Assembly: GCA_039621445.1 (NCBI GenBank)
Contig: CP154956.1
Coordinates: forward strand, 41,812,437-41,876,436
Direction of reading: 5' to 3'
Source of the DNA: Euglena gracilis
Lineage: Eukaryota; Euglenida; Euglenophyceae; Euglenales
DNA: 64,000 nucleotides
Shown: piece by piece, positions 8,638-19,180 of the stretch
Layout of the letters: each line of letters starts with the position of its first letter
Position numbering within the stretch: position 1 is the stretch's first letter
Notes under the pieces: generated by a model
Told to the model about the DNA's origin: nothing
Databases searched by the model: none
Seen by the model: only the letters and a program-made list of their open reading frames with translations
Position numbers and translations under genes: made by a program

Positions 8638-9520
8638 ATGCAAGACCCAGGGCGCGGCCCAGGACCGCCCCCTATACAGTATGCCATACCTCCCTACCCC
8701 CCACACGCCTATGGGGCGGCACCCCCAGCCCAAGGGGCGCCCGCATATGCGGTATATCAACCCCCTCCAGCTGCTTATGCGGCTCAGGCACAAATGCCAC
8801 CCCCCCCCTCAAATGGTTCAGGCACAAATGCCATACCCCTCTCAGTCACATATGTCAGCCCCCTCTCAGGCAAAAATGCCGCCCCCCTCTCAGGCACAAA
8901 TGCCGCCCCCCTCTCAGGTGCAACCGCCACCCGTCGCTCATGCGGCTTCTGTGCCAATGGGAGATACATATGCGACACAGCCTCAACAGGCATATCAAGT
9001 TCCAATGGAACAACCACACCCTCAACAGGTACACCAAGTTCCAATGGAACAACAACAGTATGCGAGGCAGGGACAGGCACCTCCAATGGAGCAGGCGCAT
9101 TACGCCATGCCTGGTCCCTCACCTCCCATCCTGTATACACCACAGTACGTTATGACTCAACAACCCCAAACACAACCCCAATCTCAACCCGTACAGGGTA
9201 TCCCGCACCAGGTACACGCCGTACAGGCGATGCCTCCTCCTGCTGCTCAACCCGATCGGGAGCCTACGGCTCAGACCGCGGTCAGCAGCAGTAGTATATC
9301 CCCTTATGCGATCCCTGCGGCGCATGAGACGCCCCAGCCAGCACCAACAGTGCCATACCCCGCATTCACCGCAGAATTGGTGAATCTCGCAGAGAAAACT
9401 CTGCGGACTGCCCTGCACGTTAGCGCACTCGAAAGAGCAGACCCCTCCTTACAAGTGATGTGGGATACCCACTGTCGTCAGATTTTGGGCCTGGCCAATA
9501 GGCCTCTTACACAATGGTGA
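8638..9520 (+). pseudogene. Unknown large ORF, segment A (Pro/Gln-rich)
   Basis: Starts at ATG 8638 in one frame (Pro/Ala/Tyr-rich). It shifts +1 at the C-run near 8805 and continues as a Met-Pro-Pro-Ser/Gln-Ala-Gln low-complexity repeat, then a more ordered stretch from about 9360. It stops at TGA 9518-9520, after which the same frame stays open. The ORF spanning 8638-14980 totals about 1,950 codons once the inserted element is removed, and I do not recognise its family. Position after a chromodomain suggests an extra ORF of a large retroelement, which is inference. Many short hairpins lie within the codons, for example 9388-9405 and 9460-9472. Confidence 0.5.
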
Positions 9521-10213
9521 GCTTGTGGCCAAACTCTGATGACAGGGAAAGTGTACTTCATGCCTGGGGAATATCCCCCTGATGGCAGCATGCGTACACT
9601 GGGTATCCAGGTACCGCCGATGCCGCGGATTCGTCATCACACAGGTGCATTCACCGAATATATGCGGGAGCATAGCCCCCCAGTGGCGGAAAGCGAGGCG
9701 GGAGATATCCCAGCACCATTGGTGCAGCCATCGCGAATTTTACGCGATACCCAGTCCCCTCCTCGTATGCCAAGACCACAACCACCCGAATATCGGGAAC
9801 CCCCAACGCAATACGTGTATCAGCCAACGACGCAACCTTCAACGGCACTACCGCCATTTCCATATCCCGCCCATCTGGAAGCTGGAAGTCAGTTACCCGT
9901 ACAACGGGATAGGCCGGTGGCTCAGGAACCTGGATCCTGGGCTGAGGATGTGGAGCAGGCCGAGGCCGAAGGCCGTATGGCTGTGGAAGAGGATGTACAA
10001 ACGGTACATGAACCCCTCCCAGAACCCCGCTTCACATCACCTCAGCAAGCCATCCAGTACTACCAATCCCTGGAACACCTCCAGGGCCCACGGTCTGCAG
10101 AACGCAGATATGCGTCACAGCCGTACAGGCCAGCAGACTTAGGTAGTAAACGGGGCAGGCCAGAATCGTCATCCCCAAAGGGGAGACCAAAACCCCCAGC
10201 CCCAGCCAGATAG
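9521..10213 (+). pseudogene. Unknown large ORF, segment B
   Basis: Same frame as segment A after the TGA. It opens with a globular-looking stretch (GKVYFMPGEYPPDGSM) and continues Pro/Glu-rich to a TAG at 10211-10213, beyond which the frame again stays open. TGA and TAG could derive from TGG or CGA and CAG by single transitions, which fits decay rather than programmed readthrough. Confidence 0.5.
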
Positions 10214-11094
10214 GCTACCCCTGCACAGCAACGTCGGGCATCGGGTGGCCAACAGGCCGCACCCCCTCCCGTGCCCGTACCGTTTGCCGTGCCGGCCAAG
10301 CAAGCGCCAATGGCGCAACCCCCCAGACCGGTGCCAGCGAAAGCAGCAGCGCCGGCAGCTGCAGCAGCGCCAACCGCGCCACAGTCTGTAGCAGCACCAA
10401 CGGCGCCACAACCTGTAACAGCACCAATGGCGCCAACCCAGGAGACACCAGTACCTCCAGGCCAACAGGCCACCACCGAGGTACTGCCTGTTCCTGAAAC
10501 CACCCAGCAACAGCTCGAACAAGCCGAACTGGCCCAAAGAGCCCATAGGGCAGAAATCGAGCATGAAGGTGCGGAGCGTGCACGAGTACAGAAAATTCTT
10601 GACGATACTCGCGAACGTGTCCGCAACCCCACCTACATCGATCCGCCTAGAGGCGAACCCCTCCCTGACAATAACCCACCGCTATTGGTGGATATGCAGG
10701 ATCAACCTGCAGCATACCCAGCACCCAAACTGGCTTATGCCCCACAGTATTTGCTTGGACGAACAAGCGACATGAATCCTGCATTTTTAGGGCCCCGTTT
10801 TGCATCCAATCTCTGTCCTCATGCTTGGAAACAAGCTAGAGAAGAGATTGCCCGATGGGAAGCCCGATCGGGCAAGGGTAAAGCCAAAAGTGCTCCCAAA
10901 CGAGCACCTACTGCAGGCCAAAAAGGCCAAGGCAAAGGCCAGAAAGGCCAATACCGGAACGTCTATGAGGACGACATGGAAGCTCTATTCGAGCACATCC
11001 AGTGCATTCATGACCTCGCATTCGAGGTTATGCGGAAGTCCATCCTGGTCGCCTCCCCCGTCGTGACTGTGACCAGACAGCTCTATACGGAGCG
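10214..11094 (+). pseudogene. Unknown large ORF, segment C
   Basis: Begins Ala/Pro/Thr-rich (repeats of APTAPQ), then has a Glu/Arg-rich helix near 10500-10620 and a Lys/Gly/Gln-rich basic patch near 10870-10950 suited to nucleic-acid binding. The reading is cut at 11094 by the hAT-like insertion, whose 8-bp duplication is 11087-11094. Confidence 0.5.
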
Positions 11095-11577
11095 TAGGGC
11101 TGTTTCGATTAATCGATTAATCGATTAATCGTTCGTCATCTCCGATTAATCGAATCGTTCGGCCCATGGCGATTAATCGTTCATTGTGGATGCAAACTAC
11201 AATAGGCACAATATTTCTTGAAATCCACAAAAAATCGTGGGGTAGTCAGTCAGATACCACACTACTTGCTGGTACACCATGAAAACGGTTGTTAAAAGTG
11301 GCCAACGCGTCAGCGAACGTGCCCGTGAAACATCGCGCGATTCTGATTAAGATACTTCAGTTCCTGATAAGCTTCGTCCTGCCATGTCGAGAGAGAATGA
11401 AACAAAAATTCGTTAGCGGGCACACAAAGAAATGGTCTATGTTCGATATTATAATTTCTCAGGCAGATTTCATTGTCAAAAATCGCAAGGGACCAATTAA
11501 TCGTTAATCGTCCGAGACCCCCCGATTAATCGCGATTAATCGTTCGCCAGCCCGAAACGATTAATTGGCACAACCCT
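11095..11577. mobile_element. hAT-like MITE with ATTAATCG repeats, exact 8-bp TSD
   Basis: 483 bp, beginning TAGGGCTGTTTCG and ending GGCACAACCCT, so the ends TAGGGYTG/CAACCCT are inverted. ACGGAGCG flanks both sides (11087-11094 and 11578-11585). It is filled with GATTAATCG words in both orientations and has no transposase. Removing it and one duplication rejoins the open frame exactly. A second copy lies at 27207-27617. Confidence 0.9.
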
Positions 11578-11585
11578 ACGGAGCG

Positions 11586-12495
11586 AAATCATGATTTCCA
11601 CCATGATGGAACTTTATATGCCTTTGAAGGCAATCCCATCCTCGGTCCGATATTGGACGGTCTGCCGGGATTCTGGCACGTTTGGTTCTGGGCGGGATAT
11701 CCCACCCAAAATTTCGGCAGATTCCTGAACTCTTGTGGCTATCCTTACCTGGATTGTGGTCGGGAAGACCGATACAACACAGGTAAAGATTTGCTGCGGC
11801 AGTTGTTCGACTGCATTCACAGTGTAGGCCCAAAAGGCCTGGAGTGGGAGTTCTACCCACTACCTGAAAATATCGCCAAATTGGGAAACATGTTCTGCAG
11901 CAATCTGCAAGTCTTTTACCACTGGCAATATGCCTATCACTTCGAAGTGGTCGATATTGACCTCCGCTTCCCCCAGACGTATATCGTCTGATGCTCTCAC
12001 TGCTACGAAAAGTTTGCAGTGGACTTCTGGGGATTCGGAGTACGCAGTACTCAACCACAGGCCGAAGGCCAGGACGAGGAAGGCCAACAGGCCAACGTCC
12101 CGCAGGCAGCGCCAAAGCGCATCATGCTCCTGCACCTTTGCAGAAATCCAAAGGACGTTCACCAAAGCTCGAACGGGCGACGCAACCACCGTCAACTCCT
12201 GCTGTATTTGCAGCAGTTCTGGTTCAGGGCTTGGACCTGCCAGATCATGGAGATATATTATTATCTCAATCCCGATAGGGAGATTCCCCCGGACTATGTC
12301 CCCATCAGACCCCGGTTCGAGAAGGAAAGCATTGGCGATTATGTCAAACGCCGATTCGGCGATACGCTCGATAGAGCGCTGTTCCAGCCGTTTTTCCAAG
12401 GCGGCAGACGGAACGAGCTAGGCATGGCCCTACCTCTCCTGCGCTTCAACCACAGGATGGTTGAAGAAGAAAGGAAACCATGGGATCTTTTCTGA
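11586..12495 (+). pseudogene. Unknown large ORF, segment D (Trp/Tyr-rich, globular)
   Basis: In-frame continuation after the insertion. It has a dense aromatic globular sequence (GFWHVWFWAGYP, YHWQYAYHFEVVDIDLRF), a TGA at 11989-11991 followed at once by a CSHC motif, then a second globular block (IMEIYYYLNPDREIPPDY) to a stop at 12493-12495. The sequence then continues in the +1 frame. No catalytic signature was recognised; it looks like a structured protein core. Confidence 0.5.
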
Positions 12496-14530
12496 TTACG
12501 GAAACGACAGGTGCCAAAGGCACCCTCCAAAGCTGCAATCGGCTCCGGAAGTTCCGCCATCGGAATCCTCAACCCAGCCGCAACCGGCAACACCAGTCAC
12601 AGCTCAGCCGCAACCGGCAACGCCAGTCCCCCAGGGAATTCCTGGTGAGACACCACCACCCGTCTTCGGGCGTGGTCGGCGTTACATGGGTTCAAGCCTA
12701 TCGGCTACAGCAGAACCTTTTGTCCCTAAGGGACTTCAGGAGAGTCAATCTTCTGTCGCTACCTCCTCTCCCCAGCCCGCTATTGCGGTACCCACCAGCG
12801 CGACTGCGCAAACAGGCACTGTGCCTACCGCTATAGCGGAACAGCCAGCAGCCCCTGCTGCTTCACCAGAAACGGTGGAGGGCAGTGAGGAGAGTGATGG
12901 AGAGAGCGGTGAAGACCGCATGGAAGGCTTGGAAGAAATATGTGCAGATGAACCGCAGCATCCAGCTCTTCCATCAGCCCCAATGGGCTCCAGAACACCC
13001 CTTCCTGCTGAAGGAGATGTCAGCTCAGAATCTGAATCTCCTACATCCGAGGCCGAACGGCCACCGGTACCTCCGGTACCGCCCCTTTCCTTACCCGCAG
13101 TGCCAATGGCACCAACCCCGACAGAACCCGTCGCATCACCAACAATACCTACAGGTGTTTTAGGTGGTGTACTACAGGGTCTCACTGCGGCGATGTCCGC
13201 AGTATCGGCAGTGCTGACCCCTCGCGGCTCACCTGCCGCATCCCCTCCCGAAACCCAAAGGGTTACTGCTGCTGATAGCAGCTCAACAGCCGTACAAGCT
13301 GCGGTCACAACTCCAATGGAGTTGGATATTCCAGTGGCGAAACCAGCGGCACCAGCACCGTCAACGGCGGAAATGCAACCACCTCCTGCCAAACCGGCAG
13401 CCCCGAAACCGCCAACAGCGGAAAGACCACTGCCTCCGGCAGACCCTCGGGAAGAACGCCAATATGGCAAACATAAAAAGCCTAAGGCTAAACCCTCAGC
13501 CGAAGGCTGCAAGCCCGCTGAAAAGCGGCGGGATGATGAGCCACCACCTCCTGGTGGAGACGGCTCTGCAACAGGCCATAGGCCCACGATACCCATGGCC
13601 AGCTATGTGGCTGCAACCTCTGAAGGCGCAAAGCGCAAACCCACAATCAGACCGATTCGGTCAAATATACCTCACGAGGCTAATGAACCATTTTGGACTG
13701 AGGACGTATTGTCCAGAGTAGACCCCCTCAACACTCGCCAGGCTAGGATCAATATGATCCGCAATAGCAGTGACCCCTGGCTGAACAAGTGGATCAAGCC
13801 CTTGTTCCACCGGGATCAACCAGGTATTTTCACAACCAGCCACACTTGGCGTTTTTGGAACGCGAAGTCTCCAAGGGTATTTGCCCAATATTTTGGAGGA
13901 AATTTCGTCCTAGATTTCCAGGAAAATGATCCACTATTGTGGTTATGTACAGCATGCCATAGGCTACGAAACGACATGCCCGCAGTGCATATCTGCACAC
14001 GCAATCCGGACAGCATAAGCTTCCACCATGACGCATATGTGCGCAATTGCGCAGCATTGCTTTGTGGCGATTGCCTACTGGCATGGTCCAATATGGACAA
14101 TTTCCGCTGGACGGAAAATGATTATGACAAGGACATACCTGTCCGTTGCATCAACTGCCTACAGGAAGATTTCTGGTTACCTGCCGCTGGTGGTATGACT
14201 AGAGTCATACCAGAAAATGAAGACCATCTGGTCAAATTGAAAGGGGACTATAAGTCCCAAATCAACTTTTACCAGTTCAAGAAATTCAAAGCTGTACACA
14301 GCTACCGCACAGGCGGAACCGCCAAATATTTTCATCTTGACAGCGCAGCTGTCCGACTCGCAGTCGAGTCAGCAGGGAAGGCCAAAGTGCCATATATTTT
14401 TCAAGACTCCGATTGGGATAGGGTGATATACCCACTTTTTCAGGCACAAACTTTGCCAAACCGATCAGGTTATACATTTTTGTTGCCTGAATACCCCCCT
14501 GAGGCCTATAAGATGGAATTTACCGATTGA
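12422..14530 (+). pseudogene. Unknown large ORF, segment E with RING-like Cys cluster
   Basis: The frame opens after a stop at 12419-12421 and takes over from segment D near 12490. A Pro/Ala/Thr/Glu-rich linker (QPQPATPV repeated) runs to about 13640. Then comes a folded domain: C-x2-C at 13946-13957, H-x-C near 13990, C-x2-C at 14063-14074 and C-x2-C at 14147-14158. These paired cysteines resemble a RING or other treble-clef zinc site, though the His-Cys order is not canonical RING. It ends at TGA 14528-14530, with the frame open beyond. A perfect 20-bp palindrome sits at 14192-14211. Confidence 0.5.
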
Positions 14531-14980
14531 GAAAGAGAAATCTTAAGGCCCTTTACAATCCGAGCGCGAGTCGCAAATTGGCATTGCAAGGCAGATACTG
14601 CCACCTTCCCGGGGATACCCCCACAGGTTCAGTGTAACCACCCCCGCCTGAATTTTTGGATCTGGCCGGCAATGTTGCCACTTTTCTTCTGGGATAACCT
14701 CTAAAATTTTCTTCATCGAGAAGCCAATGGGCTCGGAGTACGATTACCCGATGGGTATACGCAAACCTGGGAATCACCCGATTATGATGTCGATGAGCCT
14801 GAAAGGCAACTTGTAAATTTTGAACCTCTGATACTGGAGATAGTGGAAACTCCTGAAGGAGAGTACGTTCGGGAGATCAGACCACCGACTCCCAGGAAAT
14901 GGACGTACACTCATAGATACCCCAGGCTTACAGGCCACAGGTCCATGGACCCTGTTCTGACCTTTCCCTCAGGCCTATAG
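14531..14980 (+). pseudogene. Unknown large ORF, segment F (C-terminal tail)
   Basis: The frame of segment E continues with coherent protein-like sequence (GYTQTWESPDYDVDEPE, ILEIVETPEGEYVREI). It passes a TAA at 14702-14704 and ends at TAG 14978-14980. Beyond this, stops accumulate and coding is no longer supported. Confidence 0.45.
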
Positions 14981-15643
14981 GCCCTGTATTCCGTATCCAT
15001 CCCAGGCACATCTGCCATTATGTATTTTTACTAGCATACGGCCCCCTCTCTTTTGGGCTACCCCCCCGTCTATTGAGGTATAAGCCTCTGGGGATACCCC
15101 ATCGACAACATCGTGTGCGTGCCGCGCTGCGAAGTCTTCCCCAGCGGTATATGCCGCCAGTAAGAAGACGCACAGCGCACAGCGCGCACACCGTAATAAT
15201 AGTTCCCAACTTGTCACTTTTCGGCTATAAGGCCCCATAAGACTGCCAGACAGCAAAACTTCTATCTAAGGTCTTTTGACCAGCCCCCCACTCCTCTCTC
15301 CTTCGCTGTCGCCGGCAGTTGGTTTTGTAAATAGGTCTTTCTCCCTGGTCAGATATGACTGGCCAGGTGCCCCCTCCTTCCACACCCTACCCTTCAATAT
15401 TTTTCGATTATGGACTGAGACCTCCCTGCGCCATAGGCACACCCCAAACTGGGTGGATGGGACCTTCTGGAATGGAAACCTTCCAGCCCCATTTTCAAAT
15501 GGGCTCTTCCGCTTCCACCCCTTTGCCGCAATAAGTAGGCACCGCATAAGCGGTTAACCACTTTTGCGCGTTTTTGCGTGCTTTTGCACTTTCCTTCCCT
15601 TTTTTTTTCCTTTTGCCATTTGGCAGATAGGAGGTCGGCAGCA
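14981..15643. other. Hairpin-rich non-coding stretch
   Basis: No sustained frame. Short hairpins remain frequent, such as CCGC-ATAA-GCGG at 15542-15553, and two pyrimidine-AG tracts are present (15280-15318 and 15585-15626). Confidence 0.5.
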
Positions 15644-15874
15644 ATGTGCTGGAACATATCCCTCAGGACTATGTCCGAACCCCCATGGGCCTGGGATAGC
15701 CTGGTCCATGAGGGAAATCGGGCTATAGCCCTCGAAGGGGGATGTGTACCAGGCACGAGCCCAGTTCTGTGGTTCGCCATAGAACTGCTCATCCACAATC
15801 TGAACGCTGAGCATAGTCTCAGAATTAGGATTGTGGCAGAGCTTAGGGATAATCGTGATCACGATCACGTGTGA
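15644..15874 (+). CDS. Small ORF of unknown function in the hairpin-rich region
   Basis: ATG at 15644, 76 residues, following a pyrimidine-CAG tract by 17 nt. The peptide is rich in Trp/Leu/Ile and ends with acidic and His residues (RDNRDHDHV). It contains the strongest hairpin of the region, a 9-bp stem with a TTCG loop at 15764-15785 that includes one G-T pair. No homolog recognised; it may be a third ORF or exon of the element. Confidence 0.35.
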   Translation: MCWNISLRTMSEPPWAWDSLVHEGNRAIALEGGCVPGTSPVLWFAIELLIHNLNAEHSLRIRIVAELRDNRDHDHV

Positions 15875-16000
15875 TCACGTGACCTCCTCTCTGCAGGTGG
15901 TATTCTTTTCTTCTTTTGGTTTCAAGTTTTGACTTGTTCTCCAACGTCCTATAGGACTGCCAAATCACTTGGCATCTTTTGTCGTAGCCCATAGGGCTTT

Positions 16001-16330
16001 CTCACCTGCTTGTGCTCTGCCTCTTAATTGGGGAAACGGGCTTTCAACTTTTATATTATTTATTTTTCTGTTACTCCAACTTTTATTCTTTTGCGCACCA
16101 AAGGGCGAAAGCGAGGAAAAGGTTGGACGTACACTTGCTCCCCTTACCCCCCCCCCACATTGTCCCCCCCCATATTGTCCCTCGGCCTGGCCGACGGTGG
16201 TTTTTTGGCTCGGCCAATGAAATTCCTTTGGTACCCCCATATTGTCCCCCCCATATTGTCCATTGGGGTCCCAGTGGGAAGGTGGTTGTGACAATAAGGG
16301 GGGGGGGTATTCCCTTGACTCCCCTGGAAT
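16001..16330. repeat. 'CCATATTGTCCCCCC' word repeat
   Basis: CATATTGTCC and ACATTGTCC words between C-runs at 16155-16265, with the complement GACAATAAGGGG near 16290. The stretch marks the end of the hairpin-dense region. 16331-16640 shows nothing. Confidence 0.55.
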
Positions 16331-16639
16331 GGGGAGTCAAAGGGGCCCTTGGGTCGCTTCGCAACCACGCTCCTGTTCGGTGCTTCTTCGGGTCACCTCT
16401 TCTTGCTCATCCCCACGTATCCTTCGACCACCTTGTTTCGCTCCTCGGCGTATTCTTTGGCGTCCAGCACGCCGGCTTCACGCAACTCGGTAAGTCCTCT
16501 CAAAATTTCTTTGATTTCGTTTGTCGTACTCATATCAGGATTGCCTTCAGGCTTGAGCGTCTACACTTTTTGTGAAGCACTGTGCAATTGTATATTGGTT
16601 ATTTGGTTAGTAGCAGATCAGGCGATTAGGAATTGCGTG

Positions 16640-17206
16640 TTTCTCAACATTCCCCCCGCGATAGGACTCACCCAGTGGGTAGGAATCTCCAGAAGTCAAT
16701 TGGAAGGTGAGCAATATGTTGCAAGTCTGGAAATACAAAAGAAAAGAATGAAGGAGCAAGGCATTCCATTCCAAAATCATTCTCTGTATGTTACTCTCAC
16801 CCACTGCAGGCACAGGTGTGTTCAACCAAGGTGTGCAGATTGCCTTGTGTGTGCTTTGCCTTCTAAACCAAGTCCATACTTCAAAAGGGTCTTATTTGTG
16901 ATTTTCTTTGGAATCAAGAGAGAAAAAACCACGATTCAGTTTCAAAGTTTGGGATCCTACGCCGGTATGCCAACCCAGCCACTCACAGGGGGCGAAAAGC
17001 CGGGCCTCCGGCCCTGACCCCTCGGAGGCAATTTTTATTGAACAACCCTGGGGCTGGGTGGTGACCGTAGGTGGGGGAAAAGGAGGAAGGAGGCCCAGTC
17101 GGTCGGGCACTCCATTCCCCAGGCATTACATTTCATTTTCCCGCTTCCGGTTCACCTTTACACTTTTTTACCTTTCTTTCCTTTTTTTCCGAAACCCCCC
17201 ACCGAA
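16640..17206. repeat. Long direct repeat, copy 1
   Basis: Begins TTCTCAACATTCCCCCCGCG and runs nearly unchanged to GAAACCCCCCACCGA, matching 21165-22012 in the same orientation. About 4.5 kb separates the starts. LTR-like spacing is possible, but no TG..CA ends or primer site were found. Confidence 0.75.
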
Positions 17207-18880
17207 ATGGTACGCAGAGGTTTGCTGCTGGGCTGTGCCCAGCAGAATTTTTTTGAAATCTGTGGTTTCTTTGGAATCTGTGCACCAGTTTGTGCTGTAA
17301 ATCGTAGTGGGTGAATCATCTGGCGTTGGCAAATGGAATGGAATCAATCTGTGAGCAAGGCTCTGGGGGGAAGGGACACCGAAAACGGCCCAGATTTTTG
17401 CAATTCCCAGCAGTAGGAGAACGGGCCAGGTTGAGTGTCAGCCGTGAGCCAAGCTCTAAGTTCCAGTTGTTGATTTGTGTGATTTTTTTCTGTGGTTTGT
17501 GGTTTTTGTCAGTGTCTTATTTTCAGCAGTTTTTTCCAAATCAGGCTGTGCTTTTTGAACGAACTGTGGAGTCCAATCTGGAAGATAATTTTTCTGGCAG
17601 AATTTTCATTTTCAGGTTGATGGTTTTACAGTTTTGGCTGTGGGAAAGTCAAGTTTACGTTTTCTTCACCATTGACTCAAGTTTTTTATCGTTTTCTGGT
17701 TGTGGATTTTTTTCGGATAAACCTCCGAATGCTTGAAGCATGTCATTTTTGAGAAACACCGTTTTCTCTGGGGTGCACAGTACCCTTTCCTTGTTCTCAA
17801 GCAGCCAGACAAACAGTTCCCAAAGTTTTTTTGTTTTGCCAGTCCCAGTTTAACTTTGATCAGGGTGAGTTCACTACAGGTGTGGCAGGTGCTCAATCCA
17901 CAGACTGGGACATCATTTCAGTGTGTCTGTATGCTGGTCCCAAGCATTTGTGGGCTCCGTATCTCTTGTATAAACCCCCAAGAAACGAAATCAGCTGGGA
18001 CATATGGGTGGTTGCGTTTTCTGAGAGCCCAATTCCGGAAAATCTCAGAGTCATCATTGGGCAGCTGAGGTGCTGTTCAGCTGCATAATCGCCAGAATTT
18101 CGTTTCATGAAATTTGGTTGTATTGTCAAGGCTGTTGGGAAAAGAAGTCCACCAGAATATTTCTGGAAAGAATCCCAAAGTGGTGGCAAATTCATTTTTC
18201 CTTGTCTTGTGTGGCGTGTTGGCCAAATGGTGAGCCATAATCTCAATCTCATCTGGGTTGGTTTGCTTGGCTGTGGTCGGCTGCACAATTTTCCAACAGC
18301 AGCGCTGATTTAGCTGCGTGTTGTGTTGCAGCCTGATGCTGGGGATGCTAATTTTGTTGTAATGGGGTTCCTCCCTTCCCCAATTGCCATGAGGTGTTCG
18401 GCAATATGATAGACAATGATGCATCTTGGTTTTTTTGTTGTGGTTTGGCCACACCGACAAAACAATCTGTGATGGGTGTTGTGAGGAGGCAGCCATAGGG
18501 TCCAGCTTCAGTGGATGTTTGTTGTTGTGTTTGGCTTTTTTTTGTTTCTTTTTTCCCCTCGTGCAGGTTTTCAACTCAACAACACAAGGAGCATTTTACC
18601 GTGGAGAATTTATCAAGAATTTTGCAATTTGGACTGCACAAGCAGAATTTCGTCGCCACGGTGGGTGCTTGAAGTGGTATTGTTACCCCTGGGAAGTTTA
18701 ATGCTGAGCCTTGGTGTGTCGAAGCCTGGGCTGATAATTGGTTTTGATTCAGGGCTGAAGCCCAGGACTCATTTTCCTGCTCTTGGACAGACTCAACTCT
18801 CCCCACGCGGTGTGGCCACGCCGTAGAGGGGGGGTTGCCCAAATAGACTGGGTGCAAGAATCAGCTTACCGTGCCCCCCC
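17207..18880. other. No gene assigned
   Basis: T/G-rich on the plus strand. A frame open over 17831-18088 encodes a protein-like peptide but has no ATG start or recognisable domain, and overlapping minus-strand frames are equally open. Confidence 0.3.
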
Positions 18881-18884
18881 CCTC

Positions 18885-19180
18885 CAGTTAGTCACCCCCT
18901 TGGGAGGGGAATTTGGCCAAGGGTAACTAACAGGGGGGGTGACTAACTCGGGGGGGGAGGCAATTTCTGCCCAAATTTTTCCCCCTGCCCAAATTCTTGG
19001 AGGCTTCAAGGTTGTTTTTGGGCATTCCAGGGCACTTTTCATGGATGGCAACCATCAAAAGAAATTCCGATGGCCAAATTCGGTGTTTTTTTTAAAGAAA
19101 AACATTTCCCTTTGGAAAAAAAATTTTCTGGGGCCCAAATGTGACTAATAGGGGGTGGTGACTAACTAGGGGGGGGGGGG
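18885..19180. repeat. 'GTGACTAACTCGGGG / CCCCGAGTTAGTCAC' word repeat
   Basis: TAGTCACCCC, GTAACTAACAGGG, GTGACTAACTCGG and GTGACTAACTAGGG alternate with G-runs around an AT-rich core, a palindromic unit. Confidence 0.6.

Noticed and set aside
9518-14704. Recoded stops (TGA as Trp or Sec, TAG readthrough) in the large ORF
   Set aside because: TGA, TAG and TAA all occur, together with frameshifts and an insertion, which points to decay. No SECIS-like structure was identified.
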